From positions 1 to 5,115 of the forward strand of contig CAZMUD010000075.1 in NCBI GenBank assembly GCA_964569715.1: a stretch of DNA of 5,115 nucleotides, read 5' to 3'. The DNA is from CAZMUD01 sp964569715 (GTDB lineage Bacteria; Chloroflexota; Dehalococcoidia; Dehalococcoidales; UBA2162). The notes under the pieces were generated by a model. That model was not told the origin of the DNA, did not search any database, and worked only from the letters and a program-made list of their open reading frames with translations. A program made the position numbers and the translations under genes. Positions 1 to 4,986 of the stretch are shown here, in pieces (the stretch's first letter is position 1; every line of letters begins with the position of its first letter).

Positions 1-120
1 CCTGGGTTAAGGTGCAACCCTAATTTTATAGCTCCGCTGTTAAGCTTTTCCATAGTAGTCGTATTATAGCATTGTTACTTCTGACTGGAGTAATTAAAAT
101 TAATATGGAGGTATTTATTA
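1..120. other. AT-rich intergenic DNA with no recognisable gene
   Basis: No convincing coding sequence, RNA gene or terminator is visible here. One frame is open from the left edge to a TAG at 67-69, but its 22 codons resemble no family I know, so a gene tail entering from the left cannot be confirmed. A short AT-rich imperfect palindrome lies around 91-104. The MITE-like element starts immediately after this stretch. Confidence 0.4.
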
Positions 121-307
121 ACCCTATCCCCTTTATCCCCTTCCCCTTGTTAAGGGGAAGGGGATGATTTTGAAAGAGGGGCTGGCGCCCCTCTTAAACT
201 CCCTCACTGTGGCTCAAGAGCAAGGAGAGTTCAAAGAGAGGCGAAGCCTCTCTTAAAAAATAATTCCCCCTCTCCTTTGAAGGAGAGGGGGATAAAGGGG
301 GTGAGGT
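121..307. repeat. MITE-like multi-hairpin element with terminal inverted repeats
   Basis: The left end (121-141) and the reverse complement of the right end (287-307) match at about 17 of 21 positions, sharing the core CCCCTTTATCCCC. Four hairpins lie between or overlap these ends. A perfect 14-bp stem pairs 135-148 with 152-165 around a 3-base loop. A 9-bp stem pairs 174-182 with 187-195, another 9-bp stem pairs 234-242 with 246-254, and an 11-bp stem pairs 266-276 with 281-291. A weaker pairing links 197-201 with 227-231. No open reading frame fits a transposase, so if mobile it would be non-autonomous. A TA target duplication is possible (119-120 and 307-308), but the exact ends are ambiguous. 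None of the hairpins is followed by a U-tract on either strand, so they do not look like terminators. The element sits directly upstream of the thiC promoter region. Confidence 0.7.
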
Positions 308-335
308 AGATAAATGCTCTCACAAGAAAGACGAA

Positions 336-370
336 TTGCATTTCAGGCTCTCTTATGTTAATATTATAAG
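336..370 (+). promoter_or_regulatory. Putative sigma-70-type promoter for thiC
   Basis: This AT-rich stretch lies between the repeat element and the riboswitch. A weak -35-like TTGCAT (336-341) is 17 bases from TAATAT (359-364). Overlapping -10 candidates TATTAT (362-367) and TATAAG (365-370) each match 5 of 6 consensus bases but lack a well-spaced -35. Any of them would start transcription just upstream of the riboswitch at 386, as expected for a leader of this kind. The call is based mostly on position, and the exact boxes are uncertain. Confidence 0.35.
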
Positions 371-385
371 GTAAACTTAATATGT

Positions 386-473
386 TAACCGCTAGGGGTG
401 CTCAAAGGCTGAGAGGCGGTTTGATGCCAACCCTGTGAACCTGATCTCGATAATGCGAGCGTAGGGAAGCGGC
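386..473 (+). promoter_or_regulatory. TPP riboswitch (THI element) aptamer
   Basis: This is the thiamine pyrophosphate-sensing aptamer in the thiC leader. The hallmark THI-box sequences are present in order: the pyrimidine-binding CTGAGA (409-414), ACCC (430-433), GAACCTGATC (437-446), and GCGTAGGGAA (459-468). P1 closes CCGCT (389-393) on AGCGG (468-472). P2 pairs GGGGT (395-399) with ACCCT (430-434). The pyrophosphate-side stem pairs CTCG (446-449) with CGAG (456-459). A short GGC/GCC stem (415-417 with 426-428) serves as the variable arm. The match to the known consensus is strong. An intrinsic terminator begins 11 bases downstream, so control is most likely by transcription termination when TPP is bound. 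Confidence 0.95.
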
Positions 474-506
474 AGTGACTTAGACCAAGGGTCTGGTGGT
501 AACCGC
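468..506 (+). promoter_or_regulatory. Candidate antiterminator fold of the TPP riboswitch
   Basis: Two pairings would exclude the terminator. GCGG (469-472), the 3' strand of aptamer helix P1, can pair with CCGC (503-506). AGACC (482-486) can pair with GGTCT (490-494) around an AAG loop, extended by two G-U pairs. The second hairpin consumes most of the 5' arm of the terminator. TPP binding would stabilise P1, remove GCGG from this fold and favour termination. The complementarities are seen directly; their use as a switch is inferred. Confidence 0.45.
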
Positions 507-528
507 CGAAGCCCTTGGTTTTATTTTT
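484..528 (+). terminator. Intrinsic terminator, expression platform of the TPP riboswitch
   Basis: A perfect 8-bp arm pair, ACCAAGGG (484-491) with CCCTTGGT (512-519), is followed by the U-rich tract TTTTATTTTT (519-528). Inside it, GGTGG (495-499) pairs with CCGCC (503-507) around a TAA loop, allowing one G-T pair, which extends the helix. It lies between the aptamer and the thiC Shine-Dalgarno, the expected place for a TPP-dependent attenuator. Confidence 0.88.
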
Positions 529-530
529 GT

Positions 531-535
531 GGAGG
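531..535 (+). promoter_or_regulatory. Ribosome binding site of thiC
   Basis: GGAGG is spaced 5 bases from the ATG at 541 and lies immediately after the terminator U-tract. It decides the thiC start. The in-frame GTG at 496 lies inside the terminator stem and has no such site. Confidence 0.8.
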
Positions 536-540
536 CAGCT

Positions 541-1839
541 ATGACTCAATTAGAATTAGCCAAAGAAGGTACTATCTCACCACAAATGGAGTCGGTGGCA
601 CAGGATGAGAGATTAGAAGCCGAGTTTATTCGGCAGGGCGTGGCTGAAGGAACGATAGTAATTCCGTCCAATACTAAGCACGCCAATCTTGTCCCTTGTG
701 GTATAGGTCAGGGACTTAGGACCAAGGTCAATGCTAATATCGGGACCTCTTCCGACTATGGCAATACTGATACCGAGCTGGAGAAGCTGCGAGTGGCTAT
801 TGACTGTGGGGCAGATACGGTTATGGATTTGAGTACTGGTGGCGATATATCGGCTATTCGGCGGGCTATTATTGCTTCCAGCTCTTTACCAGTGGGCACA
901 GTCCCCATCTATCAGGCTGGAATTGGAGCGGTAGATAGCTATGGTGCCATAGTCAAGATGACTGTTGATGACCTATTCGCCGGGATTGAAGAGCATGCCC
1001 GGGATGGCGTTGATTTCATAACGGTGCATTGCGGTGTAACTCAGTCAGCCATTGCCCGGCTCAAGCAGCAGGGGAGAGTTGCCGATGTAGTATCCCGAGG
1101 AGGAGCTTTCCTGATAGGCTGGATGCTTTATAATGAGCGCGAAAACCCTCTTTATGAGTACTATGACCGTCTACTTGAGCTGGCCAGGGGATTTGATGTG
1201 ACGCTGAGCCTTGGCGATGGCATGCGTCCTGGCAGCCTGGCTGATGCTACCGACCGACCTCAGGTAGAGGAGCTGCTTGTTATTGGGGAACTAGTACAGC
1301 GGGCTCGGCAGGCTGGGGTTCAGGCAATGGTTGAGGGGCCAGGGCATCTACCCCTGAATCAGATTGAGACCAATGTTCAGTTGGAGAAGGCTATCTGCAA
1401 GGGGGCTCCTTTCTATGTGCTGGGTCCACTGGTAACTGACGTTGCTGCTGGCTATGACCATATCACCGGAGCCATTGGTGGGGCTATTGCCGCTGCCGCT
1501 GGCACCGATTTTCTGTGCTATGTAACGCCAGCCGAGCACCTTTCCCTGCCTGACCCTGAGGATGTGAGGCAGGGAGTAATCGCCTCACGTATTGCTGCTC
1601 ATGCTGGTGATATAATTAAAGGGGTGAAGGGTGCTGAAGACTGGGATAAGCAGATGTCCGTAGCTCGAAAGAAGCTTGACTGGGAAGAGCAAGCCAGGCT
1701 GTCCTTAGACCCGGAGCGGTCTCGCCAAGTCCACAGTAAGCATAGTTTCGCCGGGTCTGCCTGCAGTATGTGTGGCGAGTTCTGTGCTATGGAATTAATG
1801 GAGAGGTATTTAGGCGTTTCAGCGCCTAAAGGTTTCTAG
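541..1839 (+). CDS. thiC: Phosphomethylpyrimidine synthase ThiC
   Basis: ThiC is a non-canonical radical-SAM enzyme that converts 5-aminoimidazole ribotide to HMP-phosphate, the pyrimidine half of thiamine, in the cytosol. The 432 residues cover the catalytic barrel and the C-terminal cluster domain. They lack the extra N-terminal region of longer forms such as E. coli ThiC (~630 aa). Recognisable blocks include KVNANIGTSSDYG (62-74), DLSTGGD (96-102), SRGGAFL (185-191), LGDGMRPGS (224-232) and MVEGPGH (263-269). His269 and His333 (TPAEH) are 64 residues apart and fit the known metal-ligand pair. Cys408, Cys411 and Cys415 near the C terminus fit the [4Fe-4S] site, but with CX2CX3C spacing. 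The ATG at 541 is chosen for its GGAGG and its position past the terminator; starting at the GTG at 496 would add 15 residues unlike ThiC. BzaF, the ThiC-like benzimidazole synthase, is the main alternative, but the TPP riboswitch favours ThiC. Confidence 0.96.
   Translation: MTQLELAKEGTISPQMESVAQDERLEAEFIRQGVAEGTIVIPSNTKHANLVPCGIGQGLRTKVNANIGTSSDYGNTDTELEKLRVAIDCGADTVMDLSTGGDISAIRRAIIASSSLPVGTVPIYQAGIGAVDSYGAIVKMTVDDLFAGIEEHARDGVDFITVHCGVTQSAIARLKQQGRVADVVSRGGAFLIGWMLYNERENPLYEYYDRLLELARGFDVTLSLGDGMRPGSLADATDRPQVEELLVIGELVQRARQAGVQAMVEGPGHLPLNQIETNVQLEKAICKGAPFYVLGPLVTDVAAGYDHITGAIGGAIAAAAGTDFLCYVTPAEHLSLPDPEDVRQGVIASRIAAHAGDIIKGVKGAEDWDKQMSVARKKLDWEEQARLSLDPERSRQVHSKHSFAGSACSMCGEFCAMELMERYLGVSAPKGF
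1809..1830 (+). other. Perfect 8-bp hairpin at the 3' end of thiC
   Basis: TTTAGGCG (1809-1816) pairs with CGCCTAAA (1823-1830) around a 6-base loop, within the last codons of thiC. The bases that follow are only moderately T-rich (GGTTTCTAGTCTTT), so this is at best a weak terminator. It could instead protect a 3' end or lower read-through into cinA. The stem is seen directly; the function is unknown. Confidence 0.4.
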
Positions 1840-1875
1840 TCTTTAGATAAGCCGCTGAAAAAACCGAGTTCTTAA

Positions 1876-3078
1876 GTGAGAGCAGAAATCATTTCTATTG
1901 GCACTGAGCTTCTTCTAGGGGAAATCACTGATACCGATGCTTCTTATTTGGCTAGCCAGTTGCCCCTGCTGGGAATAGACCTGTATTGGATTTCACAGGT
2001 GGGCGATAATCAGACCAGGCTGGTAGAGGTGTTAAAGCGTGCCTGGCAGCGCTCGGAGCTTATCCTAACCACCGGTGGTCTGGGACCGACTGAGGATGAC
2101 CTGACACGTGAGGTTATAGCTGAGATGTTGGGCGAAAAACTGGAGACTGAGCCGTCTTTAGAAAGTGACTTACGAGAGCGCTTTGCTCGCTGGGGTATGG
2201 AAATGCCGCTTAGCAATTTAAGTCAAGCTACTATTATTCCTTCTGCTGAGCCTATCCGTAATGAACTGGGGACTGCTCCTGGGTGGTGGGTGGAAAGAGA
2301 TGGTCGCATATTAGTAGCTGTGCCTGGTCCGCCCAGAGAATTACAGGAGATGTGGCAGAAGGAAATTCAACCCAGATTGCGTCGAGGTTCTGTATCTATT
2401 ATCCTTTCTAAAACCTTTAAGACCTTTGGTTTATCTGAGGCAGCAGTTGGGGAACTGGTTTCTCCACTGCTTTCTTCAGCCAATCCTACCCTGGCAGTTT
2501 ATGCTAAAGCTGATGGTATTCAACTGCGTCTTACGGCTAAGGCTGAAAGCCAAAAGCAGGCTGAAAAAATGATTGCCGGGGGTGAGGGTAGTATTAGGGC
2601 GGTCTTGGGTGAATATATCTGGGGAACTGATAAGGATACGCTGGAAGCAACTGCAGGACATCTTTTAATCGAAAAGGGATTGAGTCTAGCAGTTATGGAA
2701 GATTATAGCGGGGGGCGGTTAGCCGCCAGTATTACTGATATCCCAGAAAGCCCGACTTTTTTCAAAGGAGGTTTGGTTACCTATTCCAATGGAGTGAAGG
2801 TAGCCTTTGGGGTTAGTGCCGAGGTTATCTCTCAATATGGTGCCGTCAGCCCTGAGGTAGCTCAAGCAATGGCGCAGGCGGTCAGGACGTTTTTAAGGGC
2901 TGATATAGGAATCAGTATAACCGGAATAGAGGAGACGGAAGCCATGCCAACGGGCATAGTTTATATCGGCATAGCCGATGATAAAAGTAGCAGAGTAATT
3001 AGCCGGACTCGGGGGAAGCGGCGAGTTACCACTACCGCTCTGTTTGAGCTGAGGAAATTGCTCGTTTCCCCTGACTAA
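1876..3078 (+). CDS. cinA: CinA-family protein with a degenerate NMN-amidase (PncC) domain
   Basis: At 400 residues this is close to full-length CinA (~410-420). Residues ~1-170 form the MoaB/MogA-like (COG1058) domain, which hydrolyses ADP-ribose in characterised CinA. Its motifs are GTELLLGEI (9-17), TTGGLGPTEDDLT (65-77) and the PGPPREL block (150-156). A KH-like linker follows (~178-250, FKTFGLSEAA and NPTLAVYAKADG). The C-terminal domain (~255-398) corresponds to PncC, which deamidates nicotinamide mononucleotide. It keeps the fold signatures TYSN (302-305), Lys308 and GAVSPEVA, but the active-site ESCTGG is EDYSGG (275-280) and the usual TGIAGP reads TGIEET (349-354). Amidase activity is therefore doubtful. 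The GTG start at 1876 comes 36 bases after thiC with only a weak upstream GAG, but MRAEIISIGTE is a typical CinA N terminus. The gene may be read from the thiC transcript. Confidence 0.92.
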   Translation: MRAEIISIGTELLLGEITDTDASYLASQLPLLGIDLYWISQVGDNQTRLVEVLKRAWQRSELILTTGGLGPTEDDLTREVIAEMLGEKLETEPSLESDLRERFARWGMEMPLSNLSQATIIPSAEPIRNELGTAPGWWVERDGRILVAVPGPPRELQEMWQKEIQPRLRRGSVSIILSKTFKTFGLSEAAVGELVSPLLSSANPTLAVYAKADGIQLRLTAKAESQKQAEKMIAGGEGSIRAVLGEYIWGTDKDTLEATAGHLLIEKGLSLAVMEDYSGGRLAASITDIPESPTFFKGGLVTYSNGVKVAFGVSAEVISQYGAVSPEVAQAMAQAVRTFLRADIGISITGIEETEAMPTGIVYIGIADDKSSRVISRTRGKRRVTTTALFELRKLLVSPD

Positions 3079-3090
3079 AAATAGGTAAAA

Positions 3091-3873
3091 ATGGGTAGTG
3101 CATTTAATATAGGCAAGCTCTTTGGCATACAGTTCAGGCTACATTTTAGTTGGTTCATAATATTTATTTTGGTAACCGTTTTCTTGGTTAATCCCAACTT
3201 CTCTCAGTGGCTTTATTGGGTTATAGGTATAACCACCAGCCTGTTACTTTTTGCCTCGGTAGTTGTCCACGAATTAGCCCACAGCCTGGTGGGCAGAGCC
3301 AATGGTATCCCGATAGAAAGTATAACCCTTTTTATCTTCGGTGGTGTTGCTCAGATGACTAAGGAGGCAACACGCCCCGGTGCCGAGTTCAAAATGGCAG
3401 CCGCTGGTCCTGTCTGTAGTCTGGTAATTGGCGGCTTGTTTGGTCTGCTTTGGTTATTAGTACCTAAAATACCTGAACCAATAGCCGTGATGATTTATTG
3501 GCTAGCGGTTATGAACGGCATACTGGCTGCATTCAATCTGATTCCGGGTTTTCCTCTGGATGGCGGGCGTGTTTTCCGCTCCCTTCTCTGGCATTTTACT
3601 GGAAACTATAGACGCTCTAGTCGGATTGCCACGCGGGTAGGACAGGGCATAGGTTTCCTGTTTATTCTGGGCGGTATTTCAATAATCTTCCTGCGTCCAT
3701 TTGGTTTGTCTTGGTTTGATGGTATCTGGATTGTCTTTATTGGCTGGTTTCTGCAAAATGCCGCTTCAGCTAGTTATCGTCAGATTCGCTGGCAGGAGGC
3801 ACTCCACAGCTTTACCCTTGCACAGGCGATGACCCCTGACCACCCGGTAGTTCCTCCAGATACTATGAATTAA
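3091..3873 (+). CDS. Site-2 (M50) intramembrane zinc metalloprotease, C-terminally truncated
   Basis: Members of this family cut membrane-embedded substrates, often anti-sigma factors or other regulators, within the bilayer. The zinc motif HELAH (60-64; His60, Glu61, His64) lies in a hydrophobic segment. The second signature NLIPGFPLDGGR (149-160) supplies Asp157 as the third ligand. FGGVAQM (83-89) and the MAAAGP helix (102-107) are also typical of SpoIVFB-like and S2P/CBS proteases. About six hydrophobic segments are visible (roughly 17-34, 42-62, 104-125, 131-152, 186-203, 209-222). Relatives often carry two CBS domains after the membrane part, for about 370 residues in total. Here the chain ends at 260, just after LAQAMTPDHPVVPPDT, which looks like the start of a CBS domain. 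The gene starts 12 bases after cinA, with a weak AGG at 3083-3085. The substrate cannot be deduced. Confidence 0.93.
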   Translation: MGSAFNIGKLFGIQFRLHFSWFIIFILVTVFLVNPNFSQWLYWVIGITTSLLLFASVVVHELAHSLVGRANGIPIESITLFIFGGVAQMTKEATRPGAEFKMAAAGPVCSLVIGGLFGLLWLLVPKIPEPIAVMIYWLAVMNGILAAFNLIPGFPLDGGRVFRSLLWHFTGNYRRSSRIATRVGQGIGFLFILGGISIIFLRPFGLSWFDGIWIVFIGWFLQNAASASYRQIRWQEALHSFTLAQAMTPDHPVVPPDTMN

Positions 3874-3925
3874 TTACTCGGCTCGGGTTGTATCAGCCAT
3901 AGCCATCAGTATTTAAGGAAACAGA

Positions 3926-4669
3926 ATGAAAGAAGCCTTAGTTTATCTACTGGCTATTACCATAGCTGAGGTACTCAACATTACCATCGGGCCGGTATGG
4001 GGAATAGCGTGCCACATCATAGTATTGATTGCTCTCATACCGCACTCGGCACTAGCCCGCCGGCAGACTCACCAACAGCTACTGCTATCACTGGCATTGG
4101 TTCCTTTGGTGAGAATAATTAGTTTGTCTATGCCTCTGGCTAATATCCCTCAGATTTGGTGGTACCCTATCATTTATGCTCCGCTGCTGGTAGCAGCAGT
4201 AATGGTAGTACGCATCCTGAATCTTAGAGCCAGGGATATCGGGTTTAGCGTTAGCTTCCGATTGTTTCCACTTCAGCTAGCAGTAGTCTTGTCTGGGTTT
4301 GTGCTTGGTGTAGCCGAGTATTTTATCCTCAAACCGGAGGCCATAGTTATTGAACTTACCTGGCAGGAAGTATGGCTGCCGGCACTGATTTTTATAGTGT
4401 GCACCGGGTTTGTGGAGGAGTTTATCTTTCGTGGGGTATTGCAGTGCACTGCGGTGGGGGCATTTGGCTGGCGGGGCATAGTTTATATTAGCCTCCTATT
4501 TGCTACCGTCCACTTGATACACTATTCGGTAATAGATATTGTCTTCGTTTTTGTGATTGCCCTGTTCTTTGGCTGGGTAGTTAAAAAAACAGGGTCACTT
4601 TTGGCAGTGACCCTGTCTCATGGTATCGCTAATACAGTATTATATTTAGTAGCGCCTTTCTTTTTCTAG
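3926..4669 (+). CDS. CPBP-family (CAAX/ABI-type) intramembrane metalloprotease
   Basis: This polytopic membrane protein of 247 residues has about eight hydrophobic segments. It carries the three conserved motifs of the CPBP (Abi/CAAX protease Rce1-like) family in order: EEFIFR (Glu164, Glu165, Arg169), FATVH (Phe192, His196) and HGIAN (His232, Asn236). In Rce1 these residues form the catalytic site that cleaves prenylated proteins. Bacterial members have varied roles, including bacteriocin self-immunity and processing of membrane proteins, and the substrate here cannot be predicted. The ATG at 3926 has AAGGA (3915-3919) at suitable spacing and lies 52 bases after the M50 gene, so co-transcription is likely. 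The 3' end is odd in two ways. It contains the terminator of the opposing gene (4583-4616), and its TAG stop overlaps the opposing stop in a CTAG. Confidence 0.92.
   Translation: MKEALVYLLAITIAEVLNITIGPVWGIACHIIVLIALIPHSALARRQTHQQLLLSLALVPLVRIISLSMPLANIPQIWWYPIIYAPLLVAAVMVVRILNLRARDIGFSVSFRLFPLQLAVVLSGFVLGVAEYFILKPEAIVIELTWQEVWLPALIFIVCTGFVEEFIFRGVLQCTAVGAFGWRGIVYISLLFATVHLIHYSVIDIVFVFVIALFFGWVVKKTGSLLAVTLSHGIANTVLYLVAPFFF
4583..4616 (-). terminator. Intrinsic terminator for the minus-strand small gene, inside the CPBP coding sequence
   Basis: A perfect 11-bp inverted repeat, ACAGGGTCACT (4589-4599) and AGTGACCCTGT (4606-4616), has a 6-base loop. On the plus strand seven A residues precede it (4583-4589), so minus-strand transcription reads hairpin then TTTTTTT, a textbook intrinsic terminator. 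On the plus strand no T-run follows, so it should act only on the minus strand. It lies 50 bases beyond the stop of the small gene at 4666. Confidence 0.82.
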
Positions 4670-4905
4670 AGCGTCTCAGCAATTTTCACAGCGACCATAG
4701 CGGCAAATGCTATAATCAAAGGTACAATACCAATGCTAGTGAATCTGGCTATGCGCAAGGAAAGGCGTGAACGCCCGGCGCTAGCCAATTCCCGGGTAGT
4801 TAGAAAAACCACTAAAGCAATTACCGCAGCCACGCTTATAGCTGTGGCTAGCCCCAAGGCGACCATTGTCGTTACCGTTGTTACTGTAGTTACCGTTGTA
4901 ATCAT
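4666..4905 (-). CDS. Small two-helix membrane protein of unknown function
   Basis: I do not recognise a named family. From the ATG at 4905 the protein has 79 residues. It has a Thr/Val repeat at the N terminus (2-13, TVTTVTT-like), a hydrophobic helix (~14-36), a basic linker with RELASAGRSR (38-47) and RIARF (51-55), and a second helix (~57-75). By the positive-inside rule the linker is probably cytoplasmic. Evidence that it is real: sigma-70-like promoters upstream, a strong intrinsic terminator downstream on the same strand, and a protein-like composition with two clean membrane segments. The ATG is preferred because GAGG (4915-4918) lies 9 bases upstream. A GTG at 4920 would give 84 residues, but it sits about two bases from the start point predicted for the nearest promoter. 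The gene converges on the CPBP gene, and the two stops share a CTAG. Confidence 0.72.
   Translation of the reverse strand: MITTVTTVTTVTTMVALGLATAISVAAVIALVVFLTTRELASAGRSRLSLRIARFTSIGIVPLIIAFAAMVAVKIAETL
4871..4897. repeat. Three 9-bp tandem repeats encoding the Thr/Val N terminus
   Basis: On the plus strand GTTACCGTT, GTTACTGTA and GTTACCGTT follow head to tail, and a fourth more diverged unit starts at 4898. Read on the minus strand the repeats encode the Thr/Val-rich start of the small membrane protein. The unit is a multiple of three, so copy-number changes would keep the frame. Confidence 0.65.
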
Positions 4906-4928
4906 TGCCTCATCCCTCACTTTAATCT

Positions 4929-4956
4929 AGTATAGCGGAGAAAACACTCTTGGCAA
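4929..4956 (-). promoter_or_regulatory. Proximal promoter of the small membrane protein gene
   Basis: On the minus strand TTGCCA (4956-4951, 5 of 6 consensus bases) is separated by 16 bases from TATACT (4934-4929, 5 of 6). Transcription would start near 4922, giving a leader of about 17 bases before the ATG at 4905. The surrounding sequence (4938-4958) matches 18 of 21 positions of the repeat segment at 4968-4988, so this is a diverged copy of the promoter in the 73-bp repeat. Confidence 0.65.
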
Positions 4957-4957
4957 T

Positions 4958-4986
4958 ATTCTAGCACAAGAAAACACTTTTGTCAA
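4958..4986 (-). promoter_or_regulatory. Second promoter, in repeat unit 1
   Basis: On the minus strand a perfect TTGACA (4986-4981) is followed after 17 bases by TAGAAT (4963-4958, 5 of 6 consensus bases). The predicted start near 4951 would give a leader of roughly 46 bases for the small gene. This is the best consensus promoter in the window. Confidence 0.68.

Noticed and set aside
105..167. 20-codon open frame starting MEVFINPIPF
   Set aside because: Most of it is the inverted-repeat arm and first hairpin of the MITE-like element. Its composition follows the repeat, not a protein.
135..291. Intrinsic terminators among the hairpins of the MITE-like element
   Set aside because: None of the four stems is followed by a T-run on the plus strand or preceded by a suitable A-run for the minus strand. 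They are better explained as repeat structure.
496..540. N-terminal extension of ThiC from a GTG at 496
   Set aside because: The GTG lies inside the riboswitch terminator stem and has no Shine-Dalgarno. The 15 extra residues do not resemble ThiC. The ATG at 541 has GGAGG at good spacing.
1348..1539. Minus-strand frame inside thiC
   Set aside because: Antisense shadow of a well-conserved gene; no promoter, ribosome site or recognisable product.
2010..2661. Two minus-strand frames inside cinA (2010-2216 and 2476-2661)
   Set aside because: Antisense shadows of the CinA domains, with low-complexity Ser-rich products and no expression signals.
4273..4479. Minus-strand frame inside the CPBP gene
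   Set aside because: It opposes the conserved EEFIFR region and has no promoter. The minus-strand terminator at 4583-4616 belongs to the gene further right.
4733..4930. Plus-strand frame opposite the small membrane protein
   Set aside because: The minus-strand frame has promoters, a Shine-Dalgarno, two clean membrane helices and a terminator. The plus frame has none and ends in Val/Ile repeats that are the complement of the 9-bp repeats.
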